From assembly GCA_030770545.1 (NCBI GenBank), contig CM061107.1, forward strand, positions 8,334,001 through 8,398,000: a stretch of DNA of 64,000 nt, given 5' to 3'. Each line of letters begins with the position of its first letter. Within the stretch, counting starts at the first letter, position 1. The notes under the pieces are model-generated. The model did not search any database and was not told the origin of the DNA. It was given only the letters and a program-made list of their open reading frames with translations. Shown piece after piece: positions 13,560 to 27,965 of the stretch. The stretch is from Macropodus opercularis. Taxonomy: Eukaryota; Chordata; Actinopteri; Anabantiformes; Osphronemidae. A program made the translations under genes and the position numbers.

Positions 13560-13770
13560 CCCAACAGTAATTAGCAGACGACCTCTTGTTCATGTTTCTT
13601 TTAATAGCTCAGCACAGCCCAGCGTGGACTAAAAATAAACAGGGTAATTTGGGGAGGCAAGGAAGGCCGTCATTTGAGGGCTCTGCCCTTTGAACCCGGG
13701 TCAGAACCTATACAGAGGTGTTCATGTGGACCACCTGTACCCTTCTAAGTCACTGGGGAACGGAGTCATT
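13560..13770. promoter_or_regulatory. Possible conserved non-coding element
   Basis: This is non-repetitive, balanced-composition sequence with no open frame. It contains a TCF/LEF-like CCTTTGAA core, a forkhead-like TAAACA run and an E-box (CACCTG) within 200 bp. Clusters of this kind are typical of enhancers but also arise by chance. No conservation data are available, so this is only a flagged interval. Confidence 0.2.
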
Positions 13771-16700
13771 TTGTGTTTATGTTACGGGTCAGTCACAGAG
13801 GCAGCAAACTCTAAAGTAAACTTTATATGTGAGTAAACAATGTCTATTTATATCATAAGGACTCTAAATGCTTGCTGCATTTTAAAAAAGATAGGATTGT
13901 TTCACCAGATGTTCGTGTATCCAAAATTAGCCTTGACAATGATGCAACTTTCTTAAGTGGGGATTTTAGTTTTAGCTAAAGGTTTGCATAGTTTTATATT
14001 TCCACTCTACTCTAAATGATGACTTAAACACCTATTTCATATAAAACGTTTATATATAAGAGTTTGCCACATTTTACTAACTCTATTACCAAACGTATTA
14101 GATGCTGCTCTAACTCCACATTAACTGCATTGAAGTGGACAACACAGTTTCCCAACATTTCTTTTGCGGCTAAGCTGCTTAAAAGGGACACTCTGCTAAA
14201 TTTCTTAGGGTCTTTCTTTAATGCTTAACAAGATTAAGGAAAATCTAAATTTGAAACGGACTAGTTTGTTACTAAAAATGTTAAGTGAACTAGAAAACAC
14301 ATTAGACAAACTCTTGTGTGGGTCAACAAATAAATCCTAAAAGTGCGAGTATAAACATTTAACATCTTTCCATATAAGAAGAAACTTTAATCAGGTCAGA
14401 AATTTCAGATCGATTGAGACAGACTTGATGCATGGCACCAAGATGTTTTTTTCCCAATTCCCCTCCCCACCCAAATGTGCGTTTTCTCTAAATTACCATG
14501 GGAGGGGAATTCAAAGTCCTCAGCTTCAGCCTGGCTCTGTTTCTTGCATTGGCTAGTTGTCCTGCACAGATGTTCACATCAGTCCAAGAACAACAAGAAC
14601 AGCTTTTCACACCTGGCAACTCTCAAACAGAACTTGGCACCAAAGAACCTGTAAGGTTGTCCCAGATTGACCTTTGACCTCTAGTGATGTCAATGATTCT
14701 CTTGACCAATTAGATGCTGGAAGCTGCCCTTGGACTTCCTTGGCCCCAGACACAAAGACAAATGATTCTATCAGATTAAATGCTTTTTAATGGCAGACAG
14801 AGAGGCCAAAATGTGAGTCTTTCACTAAAAAACATATGTGCATTTCTCTGGTTTTCATTCCAAATTAGGCTTATTTGTAACCAATGTGTGAATAAAATGC
14901 TAAACTCTGGGAGAGATGTATAGAAAAAAAAGCATGTTACCTCAGGGACAGAACACAAGAACAACAGAGTAACAATTCACTTCCTTAAGTCGATATCACT
15001 CCATCGTAAACATGTTCACAAGCGTGATTGACTATGAGAATAACTAGCAGGCTATAGAGACATGGAATCATATTATGTGGCTTTGAATATAAAGCAGATT
15101 TAGGGCATACAGTATGTTCTGACCTCAATTTGCCAAAAGAAACAGCGAGAGCAAGCCACACATCCAGAGCCCTTGCTATTTTTAAACCCACATTTGGACT
15201 CTGTGCTTGGTGCCTACCACAGTAAAGGCTGCTGGAGCCATTAGTGAACCAAACACAAAGACAAATGTCCCTGAGACTCAAGCTTCAAAGCAACAACAAG
15301 GTCAAAACTGTATTCTCAGTATGGTTCTGGGCCACACTGTAGGCAGGCTAGAGCTCATGTAATGGTACGTCTTGATGATTTTTCACATATACATGCACAG
15401 ACCTGTGATCACTCAGCCATACTTTCATTCAACAAGGGACTTCACCTGGCAAGGAGTTGACCTGGTCACTCTGGTGGGCCCTGTCTGGGGTTTAATGCCG
15501 ACCTCAAGAGAAGAAAGACCCCTGCACCACTTATGAAGCGTTTGTTCTTCCTTTCAGCCTTCAATTGAGGATAATTGTCTCTTTTAGATCTCAGGGGCCT
15601 GTGATCTGCCATCCGCTGAGCCCAAAGAGGTTATGTTTCGCCTCAGTTTGGAAGGTAGATGACGGCAAAGATAGTCCCAGATTAATCAAGGAATTCCTTA
15701 ACACTAATGTAAACAGAGCTTTAACATAAGAAAACTTCCAACTAAAACTACAACTAAATAACTTAAAAAATTTGTTGAAAATATTCTGCACAGTAACAAC
15801 TCAGGGCTGCTGACTGGTCCGTCTCCTCCTGCCATGTCTTCTAGTACACCTGCAGCTGGTGAGGTCACATAATCAACTCCCAATGGCAACCCTGTAGTGC
15901 AGCAGCTGTGCACCAGAGAGTTTAAGGCTGGAAATTAGCATAAGCTGAGCCTCTCCACTGATTGTTGTGTCTGGACAACATAAAGGTACTTGACACGAAG
16001 CTTGAAATGTTGCATTGGATCTCAGAGTTACACACCCATAAAACACGCAGCACATCGCCCACCCTTTCTCCCCATCTATCACACACACACACTGTCTAAG
16101 TGTGGGCCAGTGCCTCATGTGGTGACAATGTGTGCACTGTGCTGTGGCGGTGGAGGCAGCAGTCAGTCTGTAAAAGGAGGAAGTGGTGCTGTATACCCCG
16201 GAGGAGTAGAGTCCCGGAGAAGAATGTTTATCCTGTCCACTGCCTTTGATCTTTTACTGGTAATCACTTCCTGCACACTGTATATGAACTAGACAGATCT
16301 GCTCTACAGTGCTGTGCTGCCAGTGACACTACAGAGGAGGAGGAGGGACCGATTTCGAAACACAGAAAAGGATTTAGTAGTGAAGTTATAAGTTATAAAT
16401 GTTTTGACTGTTGTAAATACTAAGGTGTACTAAACTTGACTTTTAGCAGAATTAAGCTCACCGTGGTTTAGGTTGCAGTAAGAAATTTGCCAAAATGTCT
16501 CCAAGCCTTCATCCCACCGATGACATGAGATGAGACTCACGTTCCCTCATGTACAGACTGGTTGTCTCCATGTTTTCTTTTCATCTCGATGTCTCTTTAT
16601 CTCTACCTTCCTCATCTCAACATGCACACCACCCTGGGTGCGAGGGCCCATGCAACACACCCAAGCTCCGCGCCTTCAAGGCCCAACCATCTGAGAGCAT

Positions 16701-19700
16701 TTATACAGCTTTGGAATCCAGTCGGTCTAAACCCCACACCTGGCAAGTGAAATGAAGATCTGCAACCAAGGGCATTCAGACTTCAATTAAACTAGACTTC
16801 AGTGCACAAACTCAGCCCAAACCCCATCTCTGTACCACACTGCACTGTGCAAGGAGAAATCACACACATGCTACACACACACAAAAGACTGTGACAGGTT
16901 GAAAAGCACTCGTCACCTGCTATGGCAGTTGCCACTTGGTGAGTTGCTGTGTGCCAGTGGGTGGATGCATCAATGAAAGAGCATGAAAGCTTTTGTCTCG
17001 AAGTGATCGACGTGAATTATAGTTGCTACAGTAGATTGCACGTGTCATGAACTGCTGTGAAAAAAAAAAATGTCATCACAAGATGAAGACACAGGCAGAG
17101 AAGCGAAGTGAAGATTTTCCCTTTATTCATATTTGGGTTGAGTGTGTGTGCGTTTAAGAGTTTTAAAGGTCCCTCCCGTCAGTCACACTGCAACACCCTG
17201 GAGCCTGTTCTGAAGCATACCTATGCCCTGAACAGTCCTCTTCCTCGCTCTCAGTCCTTTAAAGAACCAAAGTGTAATCACACACTGTATCTTTCTTACT
17301 CAGCTGTTTTGTTATTTTCTTGTATTTCCAGTAGCCAGGTCTTCAGACTGAAACTGTAACACTTCAACACATAAATCGCGAACCACAAACGCAGCATTGC
17401 ACAACATGTGAATTTACCATCCTGTGTTGCTCCCCTGACTCACTTTGTGTAAGCGGGAGGTTGTTGTCTGTGTTTTCTTCTGTGACTGTGTGTGCCTATC
17501 ACTGACGGGGCTTGCGTGACTAGTGGAGTGCGAGCAGACAGTGGAAAGGCTCCCGTCCTGCCTAAGGGAAATAGCAGTGTGCATGTGTGCATCTAAACTC
17601 TTTTAATCCCACAGAACTGTAAAAAGGCCACGTAAAATAAAAAGCCCCTCAGGTTGCTCAGCACTATCATGGTGTGTGAACAGTAAAGGCCTTTAACACA
17701 ATGTCAAATAACTGTAGAAACAGAATCCATCCCAAATGTATAAGACAAAGAGTTCAAATTGTGAGAACTATACTTTAGAGCTAGTTCTCAAATATTTCGA
17801 CTTTGCGTGCAGTCTGTGTACTACTCAGCACAACAGGTTTCAGCAGCCGCCTGTCTCTCACTGTAGCTGAGATGAGTCAGACCACGCTCAGGGTGACTCA
17901 CTGCATGTCATCCCTGGAGCTTTTTATTATGATCAGCATTTATTTTGAGAAGCTTACCTGATGCGTTTTCTTAGCACTTGTATATTTCGGAAACTGTGCC
18001 ACAACTCACAACTAGAAGCTTCTCTGTGTAACCACAGTCATCTGTTGGCTGCATGACAGCTTTACTGGAGCAGCTGAGGGGTTAAATGTCCTGCTGGAAG
18101 GTACGGTAGGCTTCTATTTTCCTTTCCTTGCATTCAGCAAAGCTGGAAAGAAATTTAAACCAGGCTAATTTTCTAGGTTTGGAAAGGACACAGAGTAAAA
18201 CTGTGAAAACCAAGATAATGGCAACATAACTGATATAAAACAGATCTTGGTTCTATTCTTTTTGTCAGGATCTATCAAACTGTCCTGTTTCTGCCCAAGT
18301 TTTCTCAATTATAATCCAGTAATGAAGGATTATCTCACACACATTTTGTTGTCTTACGAATCATTCACTCATTAACGCTTCTGTTTCCGAGTATAAGTGA
18401 GATTTGATTGATGGGGACTGAAAATGAAGTTAAAAATGCCGAGCTGCTCTCTCAGGCTCTTTAAAGTAAACGCTAGCATCAATGTGTTTACATGCTAGTT
18501 TGCATGCAACCATGCTGAGAAATACCACCTACACAATAATGCGACATGTTGGAACATGCTGCTAACGTGGCTAAAAAGCAACACAAATACGTGGTGAAAG
18601 CAGAGCTTTGTTGTGATCACATGCATGAGTTACACAAGGCTTTGCATTGACTATTATTTAAAAAATTCAACAATTAATGCCACATTTTAGTCCCATATTT
18701 AGTGCTAAGCAGTTGTGGCATTTCTGAGCTGTAGATACCCAGTAATCACTTGTTAATCAAAGAGTGTGGGTAGTGCTGTGGTGTCTTTTTTGGATTTTCT
18801 GTTAATGTTGTTTGTGTTTATTTGTCTGTTTAAATGCGACAGATGTCCGTGCTCACGCTAACTACACAGCTCTTTTCAGACCAAAACGAACCAGCATTGC
18901 TGTTACTGGAAAAGCAAAAGACTTACTGAGCACGACACTGGGTTTTTAACAGCAAATGCGAGACTCTTACAAAGTTTTAGTGTGACTCTTACATTTATAT
19001 GAACATGTACGAGTCAGATGACAACAGAAGGCCAAATAAAAACTAAATGAGGTTAGAACGTCACGCACAGTTAAAAAGGGCGGCAAAGAAAGAGGTGCAG
19101 GTAGCCCCGAGCTACAGGATGGGACTGAAAGAAGGGGTGTAACATGGTTGAAGAAGGGTGAAAGGTGGTGGGAGGAATAAAAGGGAGGCACCCTGCTGAG
19201 GTGGAGCGACAGGTGGAGGAGGTTGGCCCATGTGTGGATTTGTGTGTCCCTGTGTGCAGGAACAACCAAATGAGAACAGGGCTCTTGGGGATTCACCTGT
19301 TTCACTCATGTCCTGACAGGTAGGAAACCCCCACCTTCTGCCAAGGACCCCACTCCCTGAGCCCAACCACCACCACCCGGTCTCCAAACAGCACCCCATG
19401 GGTTCTTTTATTCCATCACAGGGTTCAATCTGGTCAGTGTAGCTCCCTTATGCTCCTGTCCATAGAAGGCTGTGTGGCAGCTTAAAGATTTCCATCTGCT
19501 GTCCTTGACTCCATGCCAGAGAAGCTGGGAGTAGCTGTCTCTGCTGCAGGAAGGACAGAGAATTGTTGAGGGCTTTTCTTCCTCGTTGATATCCATGCTC
19601 AGGGTTACAGAGAATTACATAATGTTTGGGTTGGAAGCGATAGAAAGTATTGATACTTACCATTGCTGTTGGAGCAACATGTTGTCCATCATTTTCAAAG

Positions 19701-20635
19701 GCATGTTAATGAGAGTGTATGGGATCGTTTCTGAGATGTGCTCCCTCCCAAGCTCGGTGTTTCCTCTAAAAAACGATCGCAATTTTTATCTCTTATCTTT
19801 CTAATTTTTTATAGTTTTGATCATCACCCAATTTGATTTACATTTGTTTTGGTTATGTTGGTAAAGCGTATAGTGAGATTTCATGGTGGCTTCATTTTCT
19901 ATCTTCTAACATCCCACCTTAGCTACCGAATCAGAGCTTCTATTGTTTTTTTTAAATATCAGATGTAAGATCATTTTATTTTCATACAAATCCTGTTACC
20001 TGCTGTAGATGTTAATGTGGAAATTTGTTTATATACACATTTTATGTTTCTGTTCATCTACATAAACACATCATCCATTAAACCATAGTTATTTGACTAT
20101 AACTTGCTGCAGCTCCTCTATCGTGTTTTTAAGTGTCCCCCGCTGCAGTAGACTGGGAAGTGGTGGCCTGGTGCCAGCAAACACAGAGCTTTTGTTTGTG
20201 GGATTCGGCCTCAGGTGTAGTTGACCCCTGACCTTTGAGCCTGCAGGTTGAACAAAGAGCCATTAAGGAGAACTGGGCATGGCTCCACTCCAGGATGACA
20301 GAGACAGAGAGGTTTACAGAATGCGAGCAAGAGGTCAGGACTTTGGACGAAGTAAGGTTGGGACAGAACACTGCACTGCATGTTGCTTATCCTTAGTAAG
20401 CACAGGATGCTTTAAAAGCAAAGTTAATAAAACTTTGAATTTGTCTTTTTATGAGAGCTGCAGCCATTACTATTAACATAACTTTCACGCTAGAATTTTG
20501 TTTTAGTTTTGATCCGTTTCTTCACACACTTAATTTGGTTGTGAGATTTTCACGAGCTGGATTAATTTTCACTTCTACTAAAATCCTGCTCACTGGGATT
20601 TTGGGGGTTATCTATAAGTTTTCTTTAAGGTATTA
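13770..20635. other. Gene-poor interval, no recognised gene
   Basis: Nearly 7 kb with no recognisable coding exon, RNA gene or intact transposon. Open frames on either strand are short and compositionally random. The longest group, at 18967-19399 on the minus strand, is driven by pyrimidine-rich, proline/serine-like low complexity. Confidence 0.55.
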
Positions 20636-20639
20636 AACC

Positions 20640-20705
20640 TTACTTTATAAATAAAGTCCCTTCATACGACCTTTGTTGGGAATTGGTGCTACATAAATAA
20701 AACAC
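20640..20705 (+). mobile_element. LINE 3'-tail remnant
   Basis: The segment ends in TTGGTGCTACATAAATAAAA, which closely resembles the GGCGCTATATAAATAAAA tail common at 3' ends of non-LTR retrotransposons in teleost genomes. Only the tail is left, with no reverse transcriptase coding sequence nearby. Family assignment is from memory of the tail pattern and is tentative. Confidence 0.5.
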
Positions 20706-21799
20706 ACAAAAAAAGACAACATTAAATGGAAAGATTTCTTTCTTTTGGAGTCATTCAGGAGTTTTAATTTGTGACTATTCGCACAAGTTAATAACTAACT
20801 AGGAAGAAATCTATGCAAAAAAAAGCCATAATGTTTGATTTAAAACCTGCATCAATTCACTGGTCTTTATGAAGGACAGCCGCGCATCAAACAAGTGGTG
20901 ACAGTCACAATCAACACCTGTGAATCCTGACCAGGTCACTTCATCATCGTGTGATCACTGAAACAAGGTTCTCTTGGAAGTATCCTCTTGTCCCCCTGTC
21001 ACTGCTATAACAAAGTAGATGCAGGGCTTATCCTTTGGGCTAAAGCTGGTGACAGGTGAGTTTCTCAGATTCTGCAATACTACACAATGACTCCAGTCTC
21101 TCATGGGTCCAGAGCAAACAATGTGTTCACTCAGTCAGAAACGGCTGGGATGTGTGGGGCATCCTGTATACTGACCACCTTTACGCCTGACTGGTGGCCA
21201 GGGAACAACATGGTCATATAAAATCCACTGTACAGTTATGTACAATGGATGTTTAACGTGATAATGTATTCATGATATTCTGTCTTGTATGTGTATAAGG
21301 CCAGAACATAGTCAGCGTGTGATCTCTTCCATCCCCCATTCGCCTCCTTTCTGGCTCAACAGTGCCACCCAGTGACTCCATCCTGGGAAGTAGCCTCGTC
21401 AGGCTTCGGTGCTGAGGCCTGTGGTAAAGCAGACACACTCCCAGCAAAATATATGGGACAGGACGGGATTTTCCATTTCCCCCGAAGGGAGTATCTTTAG
21501 CCCCCCCCACCCCCTCATACTATGAGGTAACAAAGACAAGTGCACAACATAAGTCCGAACATTCTGTGTTGAAGGTTCTCAGATTTTTTTCCATCATCAT
21601 CAGCATGATGAGACCAAAGTTTTCAGTCACGTACGCGGACTATGACTTGGTAGTCAAATATTAAATAATAATGGCCCCACCCACAAATAATCATAATAAG
21701 TAATCATTCAGTGCCTAAAGCATTGTAGAAAGAATTAGGATAAGTAGGACCTGTAGTAAAGACAAAGGTCACATTGCATGCGCATGTGTTTGCGTGCGC

Positions 21800-21885
21800 G
21801 CATGTGTGAATGAGAAGCAGCGTCAAAGCACTTTGAGAACCGATAGGTAGAAAAGTGCTATACAAGTGCAGACCAATTACCATTT
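21800..21885 (+). mobile_element. Retroelement 3'-tail remnant
   Basis: The string AAAGCACTTTGAGAACC followed by AGAAAAGTGCTATACAAGTG and ATTACCATTT matches the layout of a very common fish repeat tail (AAAGCGCTTTG ... AAAAGCGCTATATAAATGCA ... CCATTTACCATT). It is 5'-truncated and diverged. This is the tail of a LINE or of a SINE that shares it, and no coding capacity remains. Confidence 0.6.
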
Positions 21886-21899
21886 GGGCAGGTCACTCA

Positions 21900-24800
21900 G
21901 GAGGCACTCGTAAAGTATTTCTGTCACACAAGTCTTCTGCTATTATCCAAATAGAGTCTTTAATTTGTTTCCATAGAAGTAAGCAATGTCAAAATGGAAA
22001 TATAATTGCTGAAGGGTGGAAACCGGAGCTGACGGAGGCCTTCACACCTTCTGAAGATGTAAGATACTGAAGGGAAAGACGGCTAAATAATTCAACGTGT
22101 GCGTCAGTGACACGGTTGCGTTTGCCACCTCCTCTTAACCTGAGAACGGGCTAAACATCCACGATGAAATCATTAAATAAAGCACTTGAAAGAAGAAGAA
22201 ATTACTACAAATAATCAAATAAATAATTCATAAATATTTTTGATTTGAGGACGATTATTCTGTTTTAGCAAAAGCCAGCACTGCAGGGGATGGATGTGGC
22301 CTCTGCCTGTGTATGACTATCTGAGGTTACAAAGACACAGTCAGCAGCCTGCTGCCGAACACAGAGACACATTTATTTCCCAAACAGTTACTGCAATAAT
22401 GAGCTTCTTTACATAACACAGCATTAAATAAAGATCACCAATCTTAAAGTCTAGTATTGTATATTTAAGTATATATTTATGTAAACTTTATTTTCCAGGC
22501 CCCACCGTGTGATCCTACAGTACCTGCTACGTTTTATGAGGATTGCAGGTATTAGTTTACTTCCTTTCTTTTTCCAGCGTGCAAGAGGAACCTGGAGCAT
22601 GCTTCAGCATTTGTACGTATACAACAGCATGTGAAACCTGATCATCATTAATAATTCACGACAACTCTGAGACCCCTTCACCTCTGCCCATTAGTTCCTC
22701 TAAGACCTCTGGCCTGACACTACTTGGGAACATCTTGAAAACAAGAGAGCGTGTCTTTCCACTGCCTCCACTAATGCGCGCTCACAGTGACGGAGACCAG
22801 CGTCACCTTTTACATGCACCCTGTCTGCTAATGAACTGCAGCTTTACACACTGCTCACTGATGAATGATTTACTATGATTAAATCGATAGGCCTCGGACA
22901 GTAGGACAGCAGTGTACGGTTGGTGTCACTGTAGCAGGACTACGCTTTGTCTCCATTTCCTTAATTAATGTTTGCGTCTTTCTGTTGCCAGCTACACCAG
23001 AGGTATAAATCCTAGCTGGCAGCAATATAAGGTGGGAGGGTGCTGGAGGTGACAAGTGAGCTTGCTGATAAATAATGCACACAGCACACCTCAGAGTGCG
23101 ACTAATCCAAAACCCTTCACACGAGATGGTTTACCCAGACAACAACTATGACAGCTCCCATAGGACATTCAGGTTGTAAATATATATGTGTTACTTTGAG
23201 CATGTGAGCAAATTGCAAGGAAAAGTGGATTCTTATGATTCCAGGACAATATGTATGCTATGTTGATTGTGGATCTAGATAAAACTAAGGCGGAAACCTG
23301 TTTTGACCTTAAGAGCAACAATTTGGAAGCACAACAAAGAAAAAATTGCATTCAGCCTCCGGGATCCTAAATGAGCGAGGATCGTTTAAGGTGAACAAAG
23401 TGTGTGTCAATGTGTTGGTTATGATCCAGCATGTCACCCTGTTGCATGCCAAAGATGGCACTGGAAAGAACACACTGATCACCACACCCACAGCAACGAG
23501 GACACATTGAACATTTAATTGTTTCAATTCCTTGTTTGTCCAAGGTTGTAACTGAGGCTACAAATTTAACTAGCCAACACTTTCATTTAATGTCAAATGC
23601 TAAAGCCATTGTTCCACTTTTTACTACAGCACTGGTGTAATGTAATGAGCAGGTATTCGCACACTTCATATCATAACCTTGCTTCATTTTACCACCTGCT
23701 GAAATGCAGGTTTCCCTCGATAACTGGAGCAATTAGAGATTCCACAGCATCACTGAAAGCACTCTGCTATTAGTATTACACAACTAGATCAGGAACACTC
23801 ACCTCAGGTTGGTAATTACAGAGTAATGAATACTTTCATATATAGGCATGTAGCTATGTGGACAGGACTATATGCTAAGTAACATGAACACGCACAAACA
23901 CATGAATATTGATTGCAAACTGCACACATGGACAGACAAAACGATGCAGGGGAAACCTACTAATCCATCTCCGTTGTCACTTTGACTCACAAAGACAATG
24001 GTGACAGCTGAAATCTAAGAAATGAGAAGAGACTACTGTCTTGCGACGCGTTTCATCTTTTGCTCCATGACAGCTCACAGCGTGCATTACCTTTTGTTTG
24101 TCATGTAATGCCAGTTGTCACTTAAAAGACCCCCCCCCCCCCCGTGTTCTCACATGCAAGGCCTTTCTTCTTCCAGGAGGCTCTGAACTGACAGCTAAAG
24201 ATTAATAACCCTCACACACCTTTACTCATATTTTTGGGCCACCTTGTTTCTGCTTTGGGTTGCTAACCACTTCAGAGAAAACTGAAAGATGCCATGGGAG
24301 AGAAAAAAATACAAGAGGAATATTGTGAGTGATACAGTATCATTTCAACATAACCAAAACCGTAAACAAACACAAGCTATGTAACAAAGAGCTCAGGCCT
24401 GGGTAGCAGCTCAGGGGTACCCCTAAGATGTAGTGTCTCTGCCAAAGCTCTTGTTTTCCAGTACACAGTTGTAGAGACAGCAGACGCAGTAGGTAAGTGT
24501 TTATGTCGGGCCAGGCCTAAGCCCTTAGACTTAGTCCCTTGACGTCTACTCAGGTTCCTCAGGTTCTCAGGGTTGGACCTGTGTTCTGTTCTCTGTGCGC
24601 TAACTATGACACTGGCCCTCAGCAGCCACAGACACAAACAGTAATTGTATCACAATCACACAAACAGGCATATACGCACAAAGGTGCTCACACACTCGGT
24701 GTAAAACCCCTCCCTTTGCATAAAGTGCATCACAGTGGAATGTAGTGGTGTGTGTGGCTGACGCCATGCTAAGCCACCTCAGTCCTGCTGAGGAGTCTAC

Positions 24801-25430
24801 TTTTGCAAGCCCTGTCGTCTGCGTCTGGCCATTACAATCATGAGAAAATCACTAGGTGCCTGTGGGGCACATCTCACAGGTTACAGGTATGCCTGTTGAC
24901 ACATGCCAAATCCCCCTCTTTCTCCCAGGTTGGCGGTGAACATGCTGGAACGCCCTGTCTAAACCGCAGACATCACATAGGCCGCTGAGCAGGGCAGGAC
25001 ATGTTGGATCACGTGGTGGGACCAGTGGCTGAATCGATGCCTCGTAAACATACACAAGTGCAAGCCTGAATCGTGTCCTGAAGTTGCACGCATGCATGGA
25101 CACAAGCGTGCTCGCTGATTCGCCAGGTAACATGCCGCTGCCCTGGGGGCTCTCGGGGGCCTACAGCGAGCCACAGTTATGCCTGTTCAAGTCGAGCCGG
25201 TGATGGATGGGAGTGCTGGCACATTCCTCTGACAGGTGATGGGAGCAGCTCCATTTGATCTGCCACTGAGTGCAGAGAGAAGAGGAAGAACCAGAGAAAA
25301 GAAAACCCCTTGACTTATGTCTCTGGTGACAAACCTGTGAGATGGTAACGTGTAGGGCTACAGTAACTGCTGATGAAGATTGCAGATATGAAAAAAAACA
25401 GCTTTCATCAAAACGCAAAGGTTTTGAAGA
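21900..25430. other. Gene-poor interval, no recognised gene
   Basis: About 3.5 kb with no convincing exon, RNA gene or regulatory motif. A homopolymer run of 14 C lies at 24130-24143. Short open frames at 24377-25418 on both strands overlap one another and have no recognisable protein similarity. Confidence 0.55.
24130..24143. repeat. Poly(C) tract
   Basis: Fourteen consecutive C. A second C run of ten lies at 27264-27273 and a G run of ten at 33054-33063. Their exact lengths are prone to sequencing error. Confidence 0.85.
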
Positions 25431-25539
25431 GTAATATTCTACTATTTACTGCAAAATTAGGGTTGCAACTACTGCATGATGCAGCTCTTTTTTATTAGTT
25501 GTGATGCATATCACTGTAAATTTAGAGAGGAAATGGGTT

Positions 25540-25830
25540 TTATCAACCCCAAATCATTAAACCGTCTCCATGTTTCACAAGATGAGCTCCGATCACAAGA
25601 CTGACATTTTACTTCCAGTTTGGTTTCACGATGACGTTGGCAAAAGTCAATCTCGGTCTCATCAGCTCATAAAACTTTAGACTGTCTGACTCATCTTGGT
25701 AATTTGGCTACTGTTTCATTCCCAACATCCTGCTCATGATGTTTTTGCATCTGATGGTGTGGCCATGATGGTCTTTCTGCTCATAAAGTCTTCTTTAAAA
25801 GGAGAATTGTGTTACCTTTACTCCTGCCGC
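25540..25830 (-). mobile_element. Decayed Tc1/mariner-like transposase fragment
   Basis: Read on the minus strand, one frame gives VKHGDGLMIWG (25578 down to 25546), close to the Tc1 transposase block VKHGGGS-M-WG. Another frame just upstream gives DETEIDF (about 25664 to 25640), matching the DE(S/T)K-type block that normally lies about 30 residues before it. The two blocks are in different frames and stops lie between and after them, so the element is dead. No terminal inverted repeats were found. The fragment may extend beyond the stated limits. Confidence 0.55.
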
Positions 25831-25839
25831 TTTTCAGTC

Positions 25840-27690
25840 ATATCACGGTTGTGAAAAAATTAAATAAACAAGCGCTAGTCAACCAGAGCCATTATTGTTT
25901 GGATAATCAATCCCATAAGTGACAATGGTCAATTACACGCTAAAATTGTTTCTCACACTTGAACGCTCCGACACTTACTAATGGCTTCCATTCTGAAGTG
26001 CTGTCCCATATACACCATTTAACCTTGAACCCAGGTGTTCAATTTGTAGAACTTGTCGGTCTTTGAATTTTGGAAATATTGGCCATATGTAACATAGTTT
26101 GAACAAGCTACCGAAATGCCTGCCTGTACAATGGCACGGAAACTGAGCTGTTTTGGAAAAGGTGAAAAATTATCCAACAATGATATTTTCTTGACAACGT
26201 TTAGCCAGACATGTGGGTAAAGTTACAGTCCACTCTTATTACAGCAAGTCATTTAGTAGCTCAACCACCAACATCTCAGCATTTCACCCAACCCCTGACA
26301 TCATTTATTCTCTGTTATGCTTGAAACCACAATGTGTACATCACAATAACTCCTAAGACTACCAACCACAAAAGCAAACAAAGCCACAGTGCATTATATA
26401 CACCTTAATGTACCATCGTCTCCACTCAGAAACCCTGATATCCTTTAATGTGGGAAGGAAAAGCAGGGTTTGTGGCTGAAATGCTACATTTGATATGAGT
26501 ATTTGTTTTGCCGCCATGGTGACTAAATCCAGGCGTAGGAGGAAACAAGAACAAGCTTGGAAACAGGAACAAGCAGATTCTGATGACCAGGTGGGTATTA
26601 TTAAAAACCAACTGGATGAAACTACTATCACAACATAGTGCACAGCTGACACCATACAAAGCCCACTGTGGCAGAAAAGGGGCAGTACACGAACAGGGTA
26701 GGCCCATCTATCAGCACCAGCTCTGCTCATTTGCTTTCCACTTGCAGGTATCCGTCATTCAAGTGCAGAGACGCAACAAACTGACACAATGTTGTTGAAA
26801 ACACACCCCTTAAGACGTATCATATTTCAAACACGCTTGACATGTAGTGGTGTGGTAGTCAGTGGAATGGTGGTATGGAATGAAAAAACATTTGCAAACA
26901 GCAACAGACTACTGTTCTAATTTGTAACAGACTAAAGTGATTAATTGACGATCTTGTGACACCAGTCTGTCAGGTGCGAGTGGCTGCTGCATCATGAGCA
27001 GTCCTTGTAAATTAGGCCATCTTTTATTTCCTGATGAACGCCAGGCACCAGCTTCCTAGATCCAATGTACTAAAAATGCCCAGAAAACAGAGGCGGCTTG
27101 TGTAGGTTTCTGTGTATATTTACTTGTGCTTACGTGCTTCTGTGAAAATGTGCGCTCATGTGTGTTTGAGGACAGTGGTGGATGTTGGCTTGTGGAGGGG
27201 AAGGTGGTTCAGCCACCGCCCTGACTGACTTCCAGGCTCCCCGGCGGAACGACAAACCCTGCACCCCCCCCCCTTCTGCTCACCCCTGCAGAGGCTGATG
27301 CCAGATTCAACACAGCATCTATGAAACAAACACAAACTCCCACTGTTCCCCTCGACGTGGCCTGCAGCGGTTGTGCAAGAAGTTTGGTAGAAAATCCTTG
27401 TTTATATCGGAACCATAATACAGTAGATCTACAAAGGGAAGTTCCAGCCCACGCCAGAGCCACTCAAAACATTACTGACCACCTTCTAAACACTGAAATT
27501 GAGCCTCATTGCAATGTAAAGGTTTGGGGCTATGGAGGTTTGGCTCAGACGGGAAAAACTACTTCATACTTTTTAATGTAAGAAATGCATGTCCATATCA
27601 AAAGACCTGTTTTCTGACGTTCGAAATTGTTTGGTAGCAAATCGTAATCTTGAAAATGATTTCGGTGCAAGTCGTGTGTAGAAATGTGCC
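25840..27690. other. Gene-poor interval, no recognised gene
   Basis: No coding exon or RNA gene is recognised. Overlapping minus-strand frames at 26359-26730 have no recognisable similarity. A C10 run is at 27264-27273. Confidence 0.5.
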
Positions 27691-27719
27691 GTATTTTGAG
27701 TCTATACGTCAGGTTGTAA

Positions 27720-27965
27720 GAGGCTAAGGAGGGCTGGTCCCCTCATGTCCCAGCTCCTTCACGTCCCCCTCCATAAACCTCCAGCACGCCTTCCAGTCTA
27801 AGCACTGCCACTCTGTAATTGTGGAGAAACCACAGCACACAGCCCCATATATAAATACCCTATTCTCCCAGCCTTGTCAAAATAAAGGTTGTGTGGGGAG
27901 AAAGAAATAGGACTTTTTGGTGGCCCTCTCCCCCATTTCTGAGCTATTTCTGAGCAAACTCTTTA
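27720..27965. promoter_or_regulatory. Possible regulatory element with TATA-like core
   Basis: A RUNX-type AACCACA core near 27827 is followed within 30 bp by CCCATATATAAATACCC, a strong TATA-like or A/T-rich sequence, then a G-rich stretch. No open frame follows that could be a first exon. It could be an enhancer, a cryptic promoter or nothing. Confidence 0.2.
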
